Of a stretch of 64,000 bases of DNA, positions 1-7,775 are shown one piece after another; position 1 is the first letter of the stretch; the number at the start of each line of letters is the position of its first letter. A model generated the notes under the pieces. That model ran no database searches. It was not told the origin of the DNA and saw only the letters and a list, made by a program, of their open reading frames with translations. Position numbers and translations under genes: made by a program. The stretch is from positions 1 to 64,000 of the forward strand of contig NZ_CAMZOF010000008.1 of assembly GCF_947331435.1 (NCBI RefSeq). Reading direction: 5' to 3'. The DNA comes from Pelagibius sp. Alg239-R121. Its GTDB lineage: Bacteria; Pseudomonadota; Alphaproteobacteria; Kiloniellales; Kiloniellaceae.

Positions 1-1
1 G

Positions 2-934
2 GCAGGGATCATCCATCGCGCATTTAAGGACGTGAAAGATCCGAAGGGCTACGAGATTGCTCGGCGATCCGTGCTGCAGCTTGGCATTGATGATGCGCCA
101 GAGATCTACAGTCCAAAGGGATTGCACGAAGTTCTGCAGGCTGCGCGAAGCATAATGCCGAAAGACCCAAACTTGCTTTCAGACGCGGCGGTTCAGCAGA
201 AAATCGATATTGCCAACAAGAGCCGCGCGCCTTCAACGGCCCTTACTTTTGATCAGCGGATGCAGGTTGCCCAGGCGGGTAAGACGGATATCAACATGGG
301 GGCAGCCGAGAAAGAAGAGCAGAAGGCGCGCGGAAAGCGGCTTGATGCAACAGCCGGCAAACTCCAAGAAAGGGCGGCCGCTGCTGAAAACACCATTGCG
401 CAGTTGAACATTGCCCAGACACTCGACGTGCGCACTGGCGGCTTAGCTCCCCTCAAAAAATGGGCAGCATCCTATATTCAAGGCATCGGCTTCGATCCAA
501 CTGTGTGGGGTCTCGAGAGCGCAACAAACGCCCAAGCCTTCGAGGGCGTCATGAACAACATTGTCCTGACGAAGATGCAGGCGCAGAAAGGCCCGCAGAC
601 AGAGAACGACGCCGCGCGTATTGAGCAGACACTCGCGAATCTCAGGAACACACCGGAGGCCAACAAGTTCCTATTCCGATCTGCAGAGGCTCTGGCCAGG
701 CGCGACCTGGAGCAGGCCCGGTTTTTTGAAGACCACTACGCCAAGAACCGAACCTATGACGGTGCCTTACGGGCCTGGGACCAGTTCAAGCGTGAAACGC
801 CATTGCTCGCCACGGATCCAGATACCGGGCAGACCATCTTTTTCAATGAATTTGAACAGGGCGTCATGCGCGTCAATCGCGGTGTAACCCGTCAGCAGGT
901 GGTTGAATTCTGGAGGACAGAATATGGCGGGTGA
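2..934 (+). CDS. Phage virion/ejection-type protein, 5' end outside window
   Basis: The frame is open to the left edge, so this is the C-terminal part of a longer gene (a GTG at 32 is only an internal possibility). About 310 residues are visible, largely charged and helical, with a coiled-coil-like alanine and glutamine rich middle (residues 100 to 130 counted from GTG 32). The segment with KMQAQKGPQTENDAARIE resembles uncharacterised structural proteins of podovirus-type prophages; this is recognition by eye, not a search. It ends 11 bases inside the next gene, with that gene's Shine-Dalgarno in its last codons, so the two are translationally coupled. A role in the tail, or as an internal or ejected virion protein, is inferred from the company it keeps. 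Confidence 0.6.
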   Translation, partial: AGIIHRAFKDVKDPKGYEIARRSVLQLGIDDAPEIYSPKGLHEVLQAARSIMPKDPNLLSDAAVQQKIDIANKSRAPSTALTFDQRMQVAQAGKTDINMGAAEKEEQKARGKRLDATAGKLQERAAAAENTIAQLNIAQTLDVRTGGLAPLKKWAASYIQGIGFDPTVWGLESATNAQAFEGVMNNIVLTKMQAQKGPQTENDAARIEQTLANLRNTPEANKFLFRSAEALARRDLEQARFFEDHYAKNRTYDGALRAWDQFKRETPLLATDPDTGQTIFFNEFEQGVMRVNRGVTRQQVVEFWRTEYGG

Positions 935-3900
935 ACAGCTCGTAAATCCATTCAAGGATCCGGGGTTTATGGAGCGCAGCGGGGGCGGTCAGCCGAATGC
1001 GCCGCCGCCTTCAGCAGGTGCCCCGCTGCCCAGTGGACAAAGAACGTCCGCAGGCCGGAAGCTGTATCAGGGCGAAGGCGGTGAACAATATTCCGAGAAG
1101 AGCATAACGGTCACGCATCCGTCGATTAACGGCGGTCAGCCTACAAACATCCCTTCGGTCTTCGGCGGGCAAATTCTTTCGGAGCAAGACGCAATCAAAC
1201 GCATTGCGGCCTCTGGTGGCCGTGATCCAGAAACGGGTGAAGTGCTGCGGGTTTTTTCGTCGATCGATGAAGCCGTATCGGCGGCGCGCGCGCGATCAGA
1301 TGGTTTCGGGCAGGAGATCCGTCAGCGCTCCGGCGGCTTGGTGAATCCCTTCAAAGACCCCGAATTTCTCCAAAAGACGGCGGGTGGGCCAGAGCTTACG
1401 CCAAGAATCCCTACGCATGGTGCCAATCCTTTGGATGCTTCCAGGCCACCTGCAGAACCGGCAGACGACAGCTTTTTACACAGAGCGGCCAATACAGTGA
1501 GGGACGTGGGCCAGTTTGTCGGAGATGCCTACACTGGAGATAAAACCCGCGAGTTCGATCTCCGTGAACTGCCGCAGAACATCATCAGAGAGAGCGGCGA
1601 GACGATTGCGCCAGGTGCGGATATCGCCTTGGCCCGTGGCAATCCCGCTGGCGAAGCAGCAATCTTTCAGTCGCGGTTTCCTGATGCTCAGATCGACTTT
1701 GATGCTCACGGGAACCCTATCGGCATCTTTCCCGATGGCCGGCGCTTTTATCTGAACAGGCCGGGCGCGTCGCTGCAGGACGCAACACAGCTCATTGTCG
1801 AGGGAACGTCGGCACTGGCCGGTGCTCGGCTTGGTGGCGGCGCAGGTTCGATTGCGGGAAAGGCTGGGCAGATCGGAGGGGCTGCGGTCGGCACAGCAGG
1901 GCAGAGTATTGGCTTGGACGTGGCAGCCCGGTCTCAGGGATCTGAGCAGCCAATCGATCTGGACCGCGCTGCCGTCGAGGCCCTGTTCGGTGCGGGTGGT
2001 GAGATCGCGGGATCTGCAGTCGGTGCCATCTTCCGCAGGTTCTTCGCCTCACCGGCCTATTTCAACAAGGCCACAGGAGAAGTTACAGAGCGGGGCCGGA
2101 AAGCCCTTGAAGAGATCGGCGTTGACCCTGATGTCGCATCCCGGCAGTTCCTGGAGCGCTTTGAGGACACTGCACGGCGCGCAACGACACCACAGCAGAG
2201 CCTGGCCTTAGCCGAGGCGGAGAGCCTGCCATCGCCTGTGCGGCTCTCCCAGGGCGATGTAACGCGTGATGTGACACAGCAGGCGACTGAGGACGCGCTG
2301 TTGAAGGGTGTGCACGGTGAGGGCGCCAAGGATGTGATGCAGGGCTTCCGGGCGAACCAGCAGGAGGCATTAAGGCAGAACATTCCCGGTGTCCAATCGA
2401 GGCTTTCTGGCGGCCAGCCTTTGGTTACGGCACCGGGTGAGGGCGCTGGCATGGCCACCACTCGCTTGAAGGCGCAGGCAAAGGCTGAGCGGGCGGGCGT
2501 TACTGCGGCTTATGACAAGGCACGCGCCAGCAATGCCGCTGTGAATGTCGAGGACGTGGGCAATCTGGCAAAAGACATGCGCCAGAGCATGGGGGATTTC
2601 GACATAGGGGCTCTGCCGAATGCCACGCGGGCACTGCGGACATTCGAGAGCTTCCAGGAGCTGGCTGGCGGCAAGATTACCGCCGTGAAGGTCGGGGCGA
2701 TGGAACAGTGGCGCAAGCGTCTTGTAAATGCCATCCAGGGCGCTGAACGCACCAATCCGACAGAAGCTGCGGCGCTGAAACGTTTACGGGCTCAATACGA
2801 CCAGTTCAGCGACACGGCTCTGGAGCGAGGGCTGATCACGGGTGACGATGCCGCGCTGGATGCTTGGAAGAACGCCAGAGACGCCCGCCGGAAGGTGGCG
2901 CAGCGCTTTGAAAACGACAAGATCGTCAAGCAGCTGGTTGATGGCGATCTATCTCCAGAGCATGCGCTGAATACGATCTTCGGGGCTGGAAAATTGGGCT
3001 CCAAGGCTGCCAGCGAGAAGGCGCTGCAAAAGATGAAATCTGTTCTTGGCCCGAACAGCCAGGAATGGAAGGCCATGCGGGAAGAGGCTTTTCTGAAGCT
3101 TGTGCAGAATCAGGATATCGGAGCACGCGGGCAGGATCTGGCAGTGCTGTTTTCCGGCGACAAATACGCGACGGCGCTTGATGCCGCGATGAGGAATTCG
3201 CCAACGCTGATGAAGACCCTCTTCACGCAGTCGGAAATCGGGTTGCTCCAGCAGCTTAAGCGAACGGCGCTCCAGGCTACGAATCGCGTGCCCGGCGCGG
3301 TCAACACCTCGAATTCGGCCTATGAGTTCTTCCGGAATGGCGCACGACGGATGTTTGGTGGTGCCTATGATCTCTCGGCTGCCGTGGCTAAGAAGGCCGC
3401 GGGCGGCGTCCCTGGACAGATGGCGGCCAACGCTGCGACCAAGGGACCTAGCGTATCCATCTCAACAAGTGGCCTTGGTGGCGCTGTCGGTGCCCTGGCT
3501 GGCGATGAAAAGAGCTATGAGCCCCCGCAGCAGCAACCGACTGGCGCGCTCAACAATCAGCAGGCCATAGCGCCAGCACCTCGGAGCCAGAATGCGTTGC
3601 GGGATCTCATGCAAAGTCGTCCGGAGCCGGTGAGCAGGAACGCCATGCGTGAATTCATTCAACCCGGTGGCTTGTCTGGGAGTGCTATGCGGGGTCTTGG
3701 GCTGACGACACCGGGCGGCCAGGCGATCGGCATGAAAGAGCTAAGGCGTATGGCCAAGGAAGCCGGACAGCCTGCCGAAACCATGGCGGTCGAGATGTTG
3801 GCCGAGCGGCACGGCCTTGAGGTTGTTGGGGCCAGCATTGTTTTCGATGACGGGGACAGGATGACGCTGCAGGAGCTCGCCACAGAAGCGAAGCGGGAAA

Positions 3901-3983
3901 AGGTGAGCGTGTCTGAGCTGATTAAGGCCTATCAGGAAGAGGACTTCGGCGGCCACGACGATCTTAACGACATCAGCCGTTAG
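924..3983 (+). CDS. Large phage structural/ejection protein (1019 aa)
   Basis: The start is ATG 924, preceded by GGAGG at 912-916 with 7 bases spacing; an upstream TTG at 903 lacks this. The N-terminus carries two copies of the short element LVNPFKDP (near residues 6 and 140). Between them lies a module of about 80 residues containing ITVTHPSINGGQPTNIPS, which I know from large alphaproteobacterial prophage proteins of unknown function. The middle has glycine-rich hydrophobic stretches (about residues 290-350) like the membrane-active parts of ejected internal virion proteins. Long helical regions follow, then a Gln/Pro/Ala-rich linker and a small charged C-terminal domain. There is no catalytic motif I can name. 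The gene is intact, unlike several other phage genes here, and its stop overlaps the convergent gene's stop. The function is inferred. Confidence 0.65.
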   Translation: MAGEQLVNPFKDPGFMERSGGGQPNAPPPSAGAPLPSGQRTSAGRKLYQGEGGEQYSEKSITVTHPSINGGQPTNIPSVFGGQILSEQDAIKRIAASGGRDPETGEVLRVFSSIDEAVSAARARSDGFGQEIRQRSGGLVNPFKDPEFLQKTAGGPELTPRIPTHGANPLDASRPPAEPADDSFLHRAANTVRDVGQFVGDAYTGDKTREFDLRELPQNIIRESGETIAPGADIALARGNPAGEAAIFQSRFPDAQIDFDAHGNPIGIFPDGRRFYLNRPGASLQDATQLIVEGTSALAGARLGGGAGSIAGKAGQIGGAAVGTAGQSIGLDVAARSQGSEQPIDLDRAAVEALFGAGGEIAGSAVGAIFRRFFASPAYFNKATGEVTERGRKALEEIGVDPDVASRQFLERFEDTARRATTPQQSLALAEAESLPSPVRLSQGDVTRDVTQQATEDALLKGVHGEGAKDVMQGFRANQQEALRQNIPGVQSRLSGGQPLVTAPGEGAGMATTRLKAQAKAERAGVTAAYDKARASNAAVNVEDVGNLAKDMRQSMGDFDIGALPNATRALRTFESFQELAGGKITAVKVGAMEQWRKRLVNAIQGAERTNPTEAAALKRLRAQYDQFSDTALERGLITGDDAALDAWKNARDARRKVAQRFENDKIVKQLVDGDLSPEHALNTIFGAGKLGSKAASEKALQKMKSVLGPNSQEWKAMREEAFLKLVQNQDIGARGQDLAVLFSGDKYATALDAAMRNSPTLMKTLFTQSEIGLLQQLKRTALQATNRVPGAVNTSNSAYEFFRNGARRMFGGAYDLSAAVAKKAAGGVPGQMAANAATKGPSVSISTSGLGGAVGALAGDEKSYEPPQQQPTGALNNQQAIAPAPRSQNALRDLMQSRPEPVSRNAMREFIQPGGLSGSAMRGLGLTTPGGQAIGMKELRRMAKEAGQPAETMAVEMLAERHGLEVVGASIVFDDGDRMTLQELATEAKREKVSVSELIKAYQEEDFGGHDDLNDISR

Positions 3984-4282
3984 GCCGATTCCTCATTGCA
4001 ATGGACCAAGATGGCAATTCCCTCACGCCGAGCAAAATTCAACGCGCCGGCAGCAATTCTGTCTTGCGGTGGCCGGTAGACTGAAGCAACGCCGTATTTC
4101 TCGCGATATTCCGGCGTCTTGACGACTGTAACGCAGTAGGGATACCCGACCGGCACGGGGTTCGGAACCGGCCCGTATTCGCCGTGTTCCTGCTGTGCGC
4201 CGTGGTTTGGTTTCGGCGCCTCTTCAGCGCTTACCGACAGCGCCGGTAGGACAACGGCGAGCATAGCGAGAAGGCGTTTCAT
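3980..4282 (-). CDS. Small secreted protein of unknown function (100 aa)
   Basis: The N-terminus (MKRLLAMLAVVLPALSVSA) is a classical signal peptide, with likely cleavage after VSA near residue 19. The mature part is about 80 residues with two cysteines (in YPYCVTVV and LVHCNEES) that could form a disulfide, and a Pro/Gly/Asn-rich linker. I do not recognise a family. It is convergent with the large phage protein and the two stop codons overlap by three bases, which suggests it belongs to the same element. Phage periplasmic accessory functions such as spanins or exclusion factors are possible, but nothing in the sequence proves one. Confidence 0.55.
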   Translation of the reverse strand: MKRLLAMLAVVLPALSVSAEEAPKPNHGAQQEHGEYGPVPNPVPVGYPYCVTVVKTPEYREKYGVASVYRPPQDRIAAGALNFARREGIAILVHCNEESA

Positions 4283-4354
4283 TCCTCAAATATGGCAACT
4301 CTGGGTTTCAGCAACAATCGGTTTTGCGGGGTAATCGGGTAAACGACTGAATCG

Positions 4355-4862
4355 ATGGATCTATTTACTGGCCAGCAGATCGGCGGACCACCAGCAATGG
4401 CCGATGATTCTGTTGATTCGTTCACTGGCCAGGCAATCCAAGGTCAGGCTCGCGGCCCACAATCGCAGTCTCCGGGCGTCTCCTCCGCAGGCTTTGGCGG
4501 CAATCAGCTGCCTGGAGTTCCTGGTGAACATGATTTCTCCGGGGCGCTGCGCAACCGCGTATCTGCCGAGACGCAGCCGGGCTCTTGTCGTAGGTGCAAC
4601 GAGACCCGGGACGATCGCGGGAGAGATGCTGCGAAACGTTGCGCTGCTCAAGTCTTTTGCGGTCAGTCATACGTACCGTCACGGCTCTCGGATGCTGGCT
4701 CAGCGAGGTCTCGCATCGAAGGCGAAGTACATGACATGGGTTTCGATATCGATGACGGCAGCCGGTGCTCTTGCAGAACAGTTCAGCGCCGTTGCAAGAG
4801 GCAAAGACCTAAAGGATATGGATGATCCGAAGTTCTGGTTGGGTGCCGTTCTGTCCCGCTGA
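4355..4862 (+). pseudogene. Frameshifted, truncated phage virion gene remnant
   Basis: Two frames together give one recognisable protein. The frame from ATG 4355 reads MDLFTGQQIGG with a repeated FTGQ-I-G element. Around 4560-4600 the sense moves to the frame ending at 4862, which reads GTIAGEMLRNVALLKSFAV and later RGKDLKDMDDPKFW. The second part matches, from memory, a segment near the end of large podovirus internal virion proteins, in which the DPKFW motif is followed by several hundred more residues. Here it stops soon after the motif. The gene is therefore both frameshifted and internally deleted. It sits directly downstream of the intact structural genes and is evidence that the prophage is decaying. 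Confidence 0.6.
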
Positions 4863-4958
4863 TCTCAAGCCCTCCACAGGCGCGCCCACCCGGCCAAAGA
4901 CGAACCATAAGTTGCTGAATTTATGAGCGGACGGGTTTTAAGGAGGGACAACTTTCCG

Positions 4959-5615
4959 TCAGATCTCCACATCATAGGGCAGGAAGGCAATCTCAGCATC
5001 TGTGTAGGCATCCTTCCGAATCTGCTTATCATCTTTCCATCCGAATAAAATCTTGGACCGATCGCGGTGACGTTCCCTGCGACCCTCCTTAGTCGTCCAC
5101 TTGCTACCCGAGCCTAAATCCACACCCACATTATACGTCCGCCCGAACACGTAGGTCTCTATGCCAAGGTTTTTTAGGTGGCGATGAAACTGAGCAGCGA
5201 AGCTGCTCATCGACTCGTTGACCCGGATCCCATCAGATGGAGTGTCCTCATCCCGGGCCAGTTTGCAGCAGATGAGGCTCACGACTGCAACACTACACAT
5301 GCCTGCCGACCTCAACATTGCGGCGGCCGTGTCAGGTCCCCACTTGGTCCCCACCGTGTGATTCTTCCAGCTTCCGTGACCGATCAAATAAACTCGGGTA
5401 CCTTCGTTCCAAAACCCCGTGAAAGCCGACCGGAGTTTCCTTGCGGCAGTAGCCAGTGAATCACTTTGCCCAATCCGACATGTCCTGTGGCTCCACCCTC
5501 TGTCCTCCGCATTGGCCTTAAGTCCGACAAGCGTGGGTTCGATTGGAAACTGGTTACCACCTTCCAATAAGATAGCGACCTGGTTAGTGTACTGGTCATG
5601 TTTCCCTGCAGTCAT
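4959..5615 (-). CDS. Caspase-fold (clan CD, C80/CHAT-like) protein
   Basis: A protein of 218 residues. A hydrophobic strand ends in the catalytic-type histidine motif VYLIGHGSW (His80). About 35 residues later comes a second strand with a cysteine pair, VVSLICCKLA (Cys116 or Cys117). This His-Gly then strand-Cys layout, followed by SSFAAQFHRHLKNLGIETYV, is the arrangement of clan CD cysteine peptidases such as the C80 self-processing domain of MARTX toxins and CHAT proteases. It has no signal peptide, membrane segment or partner domain, so it stands alone. It lies between dead phage genes and may be a cargo gene (toxin, effector or defence). The family is inferred from motifs; the substrate is unknown. 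The Shine-Dalgarno GAAGG lies about 11 bases before ATG. Confidence 0.5.
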   Translation of the reverse strand: MTAGKHDQYTNQVAILLEGGNQFPIEPTLVGLKANAEDRGWSHRTCRIGQSDSLATAARKLRSAFTGFWNEGTRVYLIGHGSWKNHTVGTKWGPDTAAAMLRSAGMCSVAVVSLICCKLARDEDTPSDGIRVNESMSSFAAQFHRHLKNLGIETYVFGRTYNVGVDLGSGSKWTTKEGRRERHRDRSKILFGWKDDKQIRKDAYTDAEIAFLPYDVEI

Positions 5616-5806
5616 GATTCATATACCTTCGGCGCTAGTCCGGTCGGCGACACCGGTCACACCCTTCCGATTCGTGACGCCGGGATGAGGGAAATGAGCG
5701 GGTAAATACCTCGCCACGCCCGGGCCATCATCAATACCACGGGCACAGGGCATAGTGAACAAAGCACGATCCCGACACGGGTACAAGCCACTAGTGGGCC
5801 ATGCGG

Positions 5807-5938
5807 CTAATTGTGTAGCGCATGTTTGGCGCGTTCTAGAACATCTTTTTCGACTTCTTGGACTATCTTGAGCTTGAGAAGTTCGTATGCTTCGTCATGG
5901 GGGATCGAAACTAGTTTATCGTCTTGTCGCGGGCTCAT
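5807..5938 (-). CDS. Short charged helical ORF (43 aa)
   Basis: An ATG at 5938 opens a 43-codon frame beginning MSPRQDDKLVS and ending at a TAG at 5807. The composition is strongly amphipathic and charged (ELLKLKIVQEVEKDVLERAK), unlike random out-of-frame translation, and it looks like one long helix. GGA lies about 10 bases upstream. No family is recognised. It may be a small regulatory or antitoxin-like protein, or the tail of a longer lost gene. Confidence 0.35.
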   Translation of the reverse strand: MSPRQDDKLVSIPHDEAYELLKLKIVQEVEKDVLERAKHALHN

Positions 5939-6036
5939 ATATTTTAATTCCAAAGCGCCAAAAACCCAATTGTATCACATTAGAACTTATGCGTGAAAAA
6001 CAACATGCGCTGCGAGGATAAGCTGCAGGTTTGCGA

Positions 6037-6176
6037 ATGAGAAAAAATGTCGGGATGGCAATGCTCACTCCGAAGCAAGCTCGCTTCATCGAAGAACACC
6101 TGATGATGTCAACGCTATCCAGGCTGCGATCCGCGCGGGGTATAGCGAGAAGACAGCAGTTGACGAGTTCCGCTAA
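6037..6176 (+). pseudogene. Terminase small subunit N-terminus, frameshifted remnant
   Basis: From ATG 6061 the frame reads MLTPKQARFIEEHL, the hallmark start of Terminase_2-type small subunits. At about 6101 the family match jumps by one frame to DDVNAIQAAIRAGYSEKTA, ending in TAA at 6176. Joining the two restores a normal N-terminal helix-turn-helix of the packaging protein. The rest of the gene, about 100 residues, is absent: the stop of the convergent YedK-like gene overlaps its end. A single-base frameshift plus deletion is the simplest explanation. Possible starts are at 6037, 6055 and 6061. Confidence 0.7.
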
Positions 6177-6859
6177 ATCGCCTCGCCCACCACCTCAGCC
6201 AGCTCTGGCCCCCGGTTCCTGACATTCCCAACCGCCGGCCCTACAGGATAAGCGCTCATCAGCTGACTGGGATATTGGCCAGCAACAGCCAGTGCTTCCT
6301 CTGTCTCGCCATTGAGCCAGGCCTCATAGTCCTCTGCCTGCAAAATCACCGGCATTCGCTTGTGAATCCGTTGCATAAAGTCGTTGGCGGCCGTGGTCAT
6401 GATGATGAAGGAATCGATGTCGACAGCCTCGCCTTTGCTCTCGCCTCGCCAATGCGTCCAGAGGCCGGCAAAGAAGATAGGTGTCTCGTCCTTGTTGCCG
6501 ATCGCGTAGGGCTTGCCCTTGCCTTTCCACTAGTAGAAGTGCTGCACCGGGATCAGGCAGCGCTGGGACTTCACAGGCCCGCGGTAACTGGCTTTTTCGG
6601 TCACTTCCTCGGACTTGGCGTTGAAGGTGGCGAACTTCAGCTCCTCGAGCGGCTTCTTGAACCAGGACGGCACCAGTCCGAAGCGTGCGAGCGTGCTGCG
6701 GTGCTGTTCCCGGTCGCTGGCAATGATGGGCGCCAACTGGGTTGGGGCGATGTTGTAGGCCTCTCTCAGGGGCTCTGAGGGGATGCCAAGCGTTGTGAGC
6801 GTCGACATTGCGACTATCTGCTCCCAGGTGAGCCGGGCTGTGGCATAGCGTCCGCACAT
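6173..6859 (-). pseudogene. HMCES/YedK-like DNA-abasic-site sensor, nonsense mutation
   Basis: The protein starts at ATG 6859 with MCGRY; this family needs Cys2 exposed after Met removal, which decides against the longer upstream start. YNIAPTQ, RFGLVPSW, FNAKSEEV and RCLIP follow in the normal order. At 6530-6532 an in-frame TAG replaces the codon expected to be Glu in the motif FY-E-W; the frame then continues as WKGKGKPYAIGNK through the conserved His in RIHKRMPVI to the stop at 6173. HMCES/YedK proteins form a covalent thiazolidine with abasic sites in single-stranded DNA, using Cys2, Asn, this Glu and the His. The stop therefore removes a catalytic residue and half of the protein. Total length (229 codons) is normal, so this is a recent point lesion, unless TAG is read through. 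Confidence 0.85.
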
Positions 6860-6940
6860 GCACGGCAGTTTATGTGGCTCGATCGAGGATGGGAATAACT
6901 GCCTGTTGTTCCCTTTTTGTTCTTGTTCTACGGTTAAGCA

Positions 6941-7114
6941 ATGAAGGAACAAATCAGTCGCAGCGTTGCCTGGGCTCTCAAGCGATCGAAGACGATCACA
7001 AACCCGAAGTGCATTCCTCGTGCGGCTAGCGAGGTCACGGAGGATCTGCTGCAGTCACATGATGTAAAGCGCCGGCCGCCACCGAGTGGGCACAAGACAC
7101 CGAGGAACGACTAA
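6941..7114 (+). CDS. Small basic protein of unknown function (57 aa)
   Basis: ATG 6941 opens 57 codons (start MKEQISRSVAWALKRS) ending in TAA at 7112-7114. The next gene's ATG shares the last base of the stop, the overlap expected of coupled translation. The product is basic, with an Arg/Pro-rich tail (KRRPPPSGHK), and could bind nucleic acid. It is divergent from the broken HMCES gene. No family is recognised. Confidence 0.5.
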   Translation: MKEQISRSVAWALKRSKTITNPKCIPRAASEVTEDLLQSHDVKRRPPPSGHKTPRND

Positions 7115-7428
7115 TGATCGAAGATGAACTTGTATTGATGATGCAATTCGACGGCACTCAGGAGCGCGCACTTGAAATACGGGATTGGTTGAGGTCGTTC
7201 GCCGATGTACGGCAACTCGACAAGGCGGCTTTAATCAGCACGGCGTGGCAAGCTGATGGAGCGCTCTCCGTCTCGCTGTCACACGATGGGATTACGGAGC
7301 GGCTGAATACCGGCGACTGCGTTGTTCGGAACTTGGAGACCGCGACATTCCATGTCGTGTGCCCCGAGGACCTTGCAGACATTCCTGGCGAAGGGGAGGA
7401 TATGGATTTGAGTCGGGTGCTCTACTAG
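7114..7428 (+). CDS. Hypothetical acidic protein (104 aa)
   Basis: Starts with ATG 7114, overlapping the stop of the 57-residue gene by one base, so the two form a small operon. The product is acidic, cytosolic and of mixed alpha/beta appearance, without signal peptide, membrane segment or metal motif. It ends with GEGEDMDLSRVLY. An acidic protein after a basic one suggests a possible pair that interacts, as in many toxin-antitoxin or phage regulatory pairs, but I recognise neither and this is only inference. Confidence 0.5.
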   Translation: MIEDELVLMMQFDGTQERALEIRDWLRSFADVRQLDKAALISTAWQADGALSVSLSHDGITERLNTGDCVVRNLETATFHVVCPEDLADIPGEGEDMDLSRVLY

Positions 7429-7443
7429 CCGCCTGGAGAGGAT

Positions 7444-7647
7444 CTACTGCAATCGTTCGTCAGTTCGCGGCAACTCTCGCGACAGCTCTTCCACTGCCTT
7501 CAAAATCCGCTTCCAAACGGCTTGGCCATCGAGGTCCCCTTTCTCGAGCATTCTGTCAGCGCGCATAGCTGCCTCTATAGGAGCATCCTTGCCGTACTGC
7601 TTGACGATCTCATTTGCGCATTGCCAGATTTCACGGTCGTTTATCAT
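7444..7647 (-). CDS. DUF6961-like small protein (67 aa)
   Basis: The core MINDREIWQCANEIV then QYGKDAPIEAAMRADRMLE and GDLDGQAVWKRILKAVEEL matches, as I recall it, a small family common in alphaproteobacteria and their phages (DUF6961). Its members begin with the Met-x-Asp-x-Glu-x-Trp segment, so I place the start at ATG 7647 and not 36 bases upstream. It is entirely helical. Function is unknown; members are often found in prophages and beside plasmid genes. It is convergent with the 104-residue gene. Confidence 0.6.
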   Translation of the reverse strand: MINDREIWQCANEIVKQYGKDAPIEAAMRADRMLEKGDLDGQAVWKRILKAVEELSRELPRTDERLQ

Positions 7648-7775
7648 CAGGTGCCTACATGGCCTAGTTGATGTGGTTGTCATCGGCAGACGAAGCGCTC
7701 AGTAGCTTTTTGGAAGCATTCGCCAAGCGTTTCCAGATCACGCGCCATCGTCTGCCTTCCCTATGCAAAGCAGCT

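Noticed and set aside
5178-5459. 93-codon plus-strand frame opposite the caspase-like gene
   Set aside because: Shadow of the minus-strand gene, whose motifs are clear.
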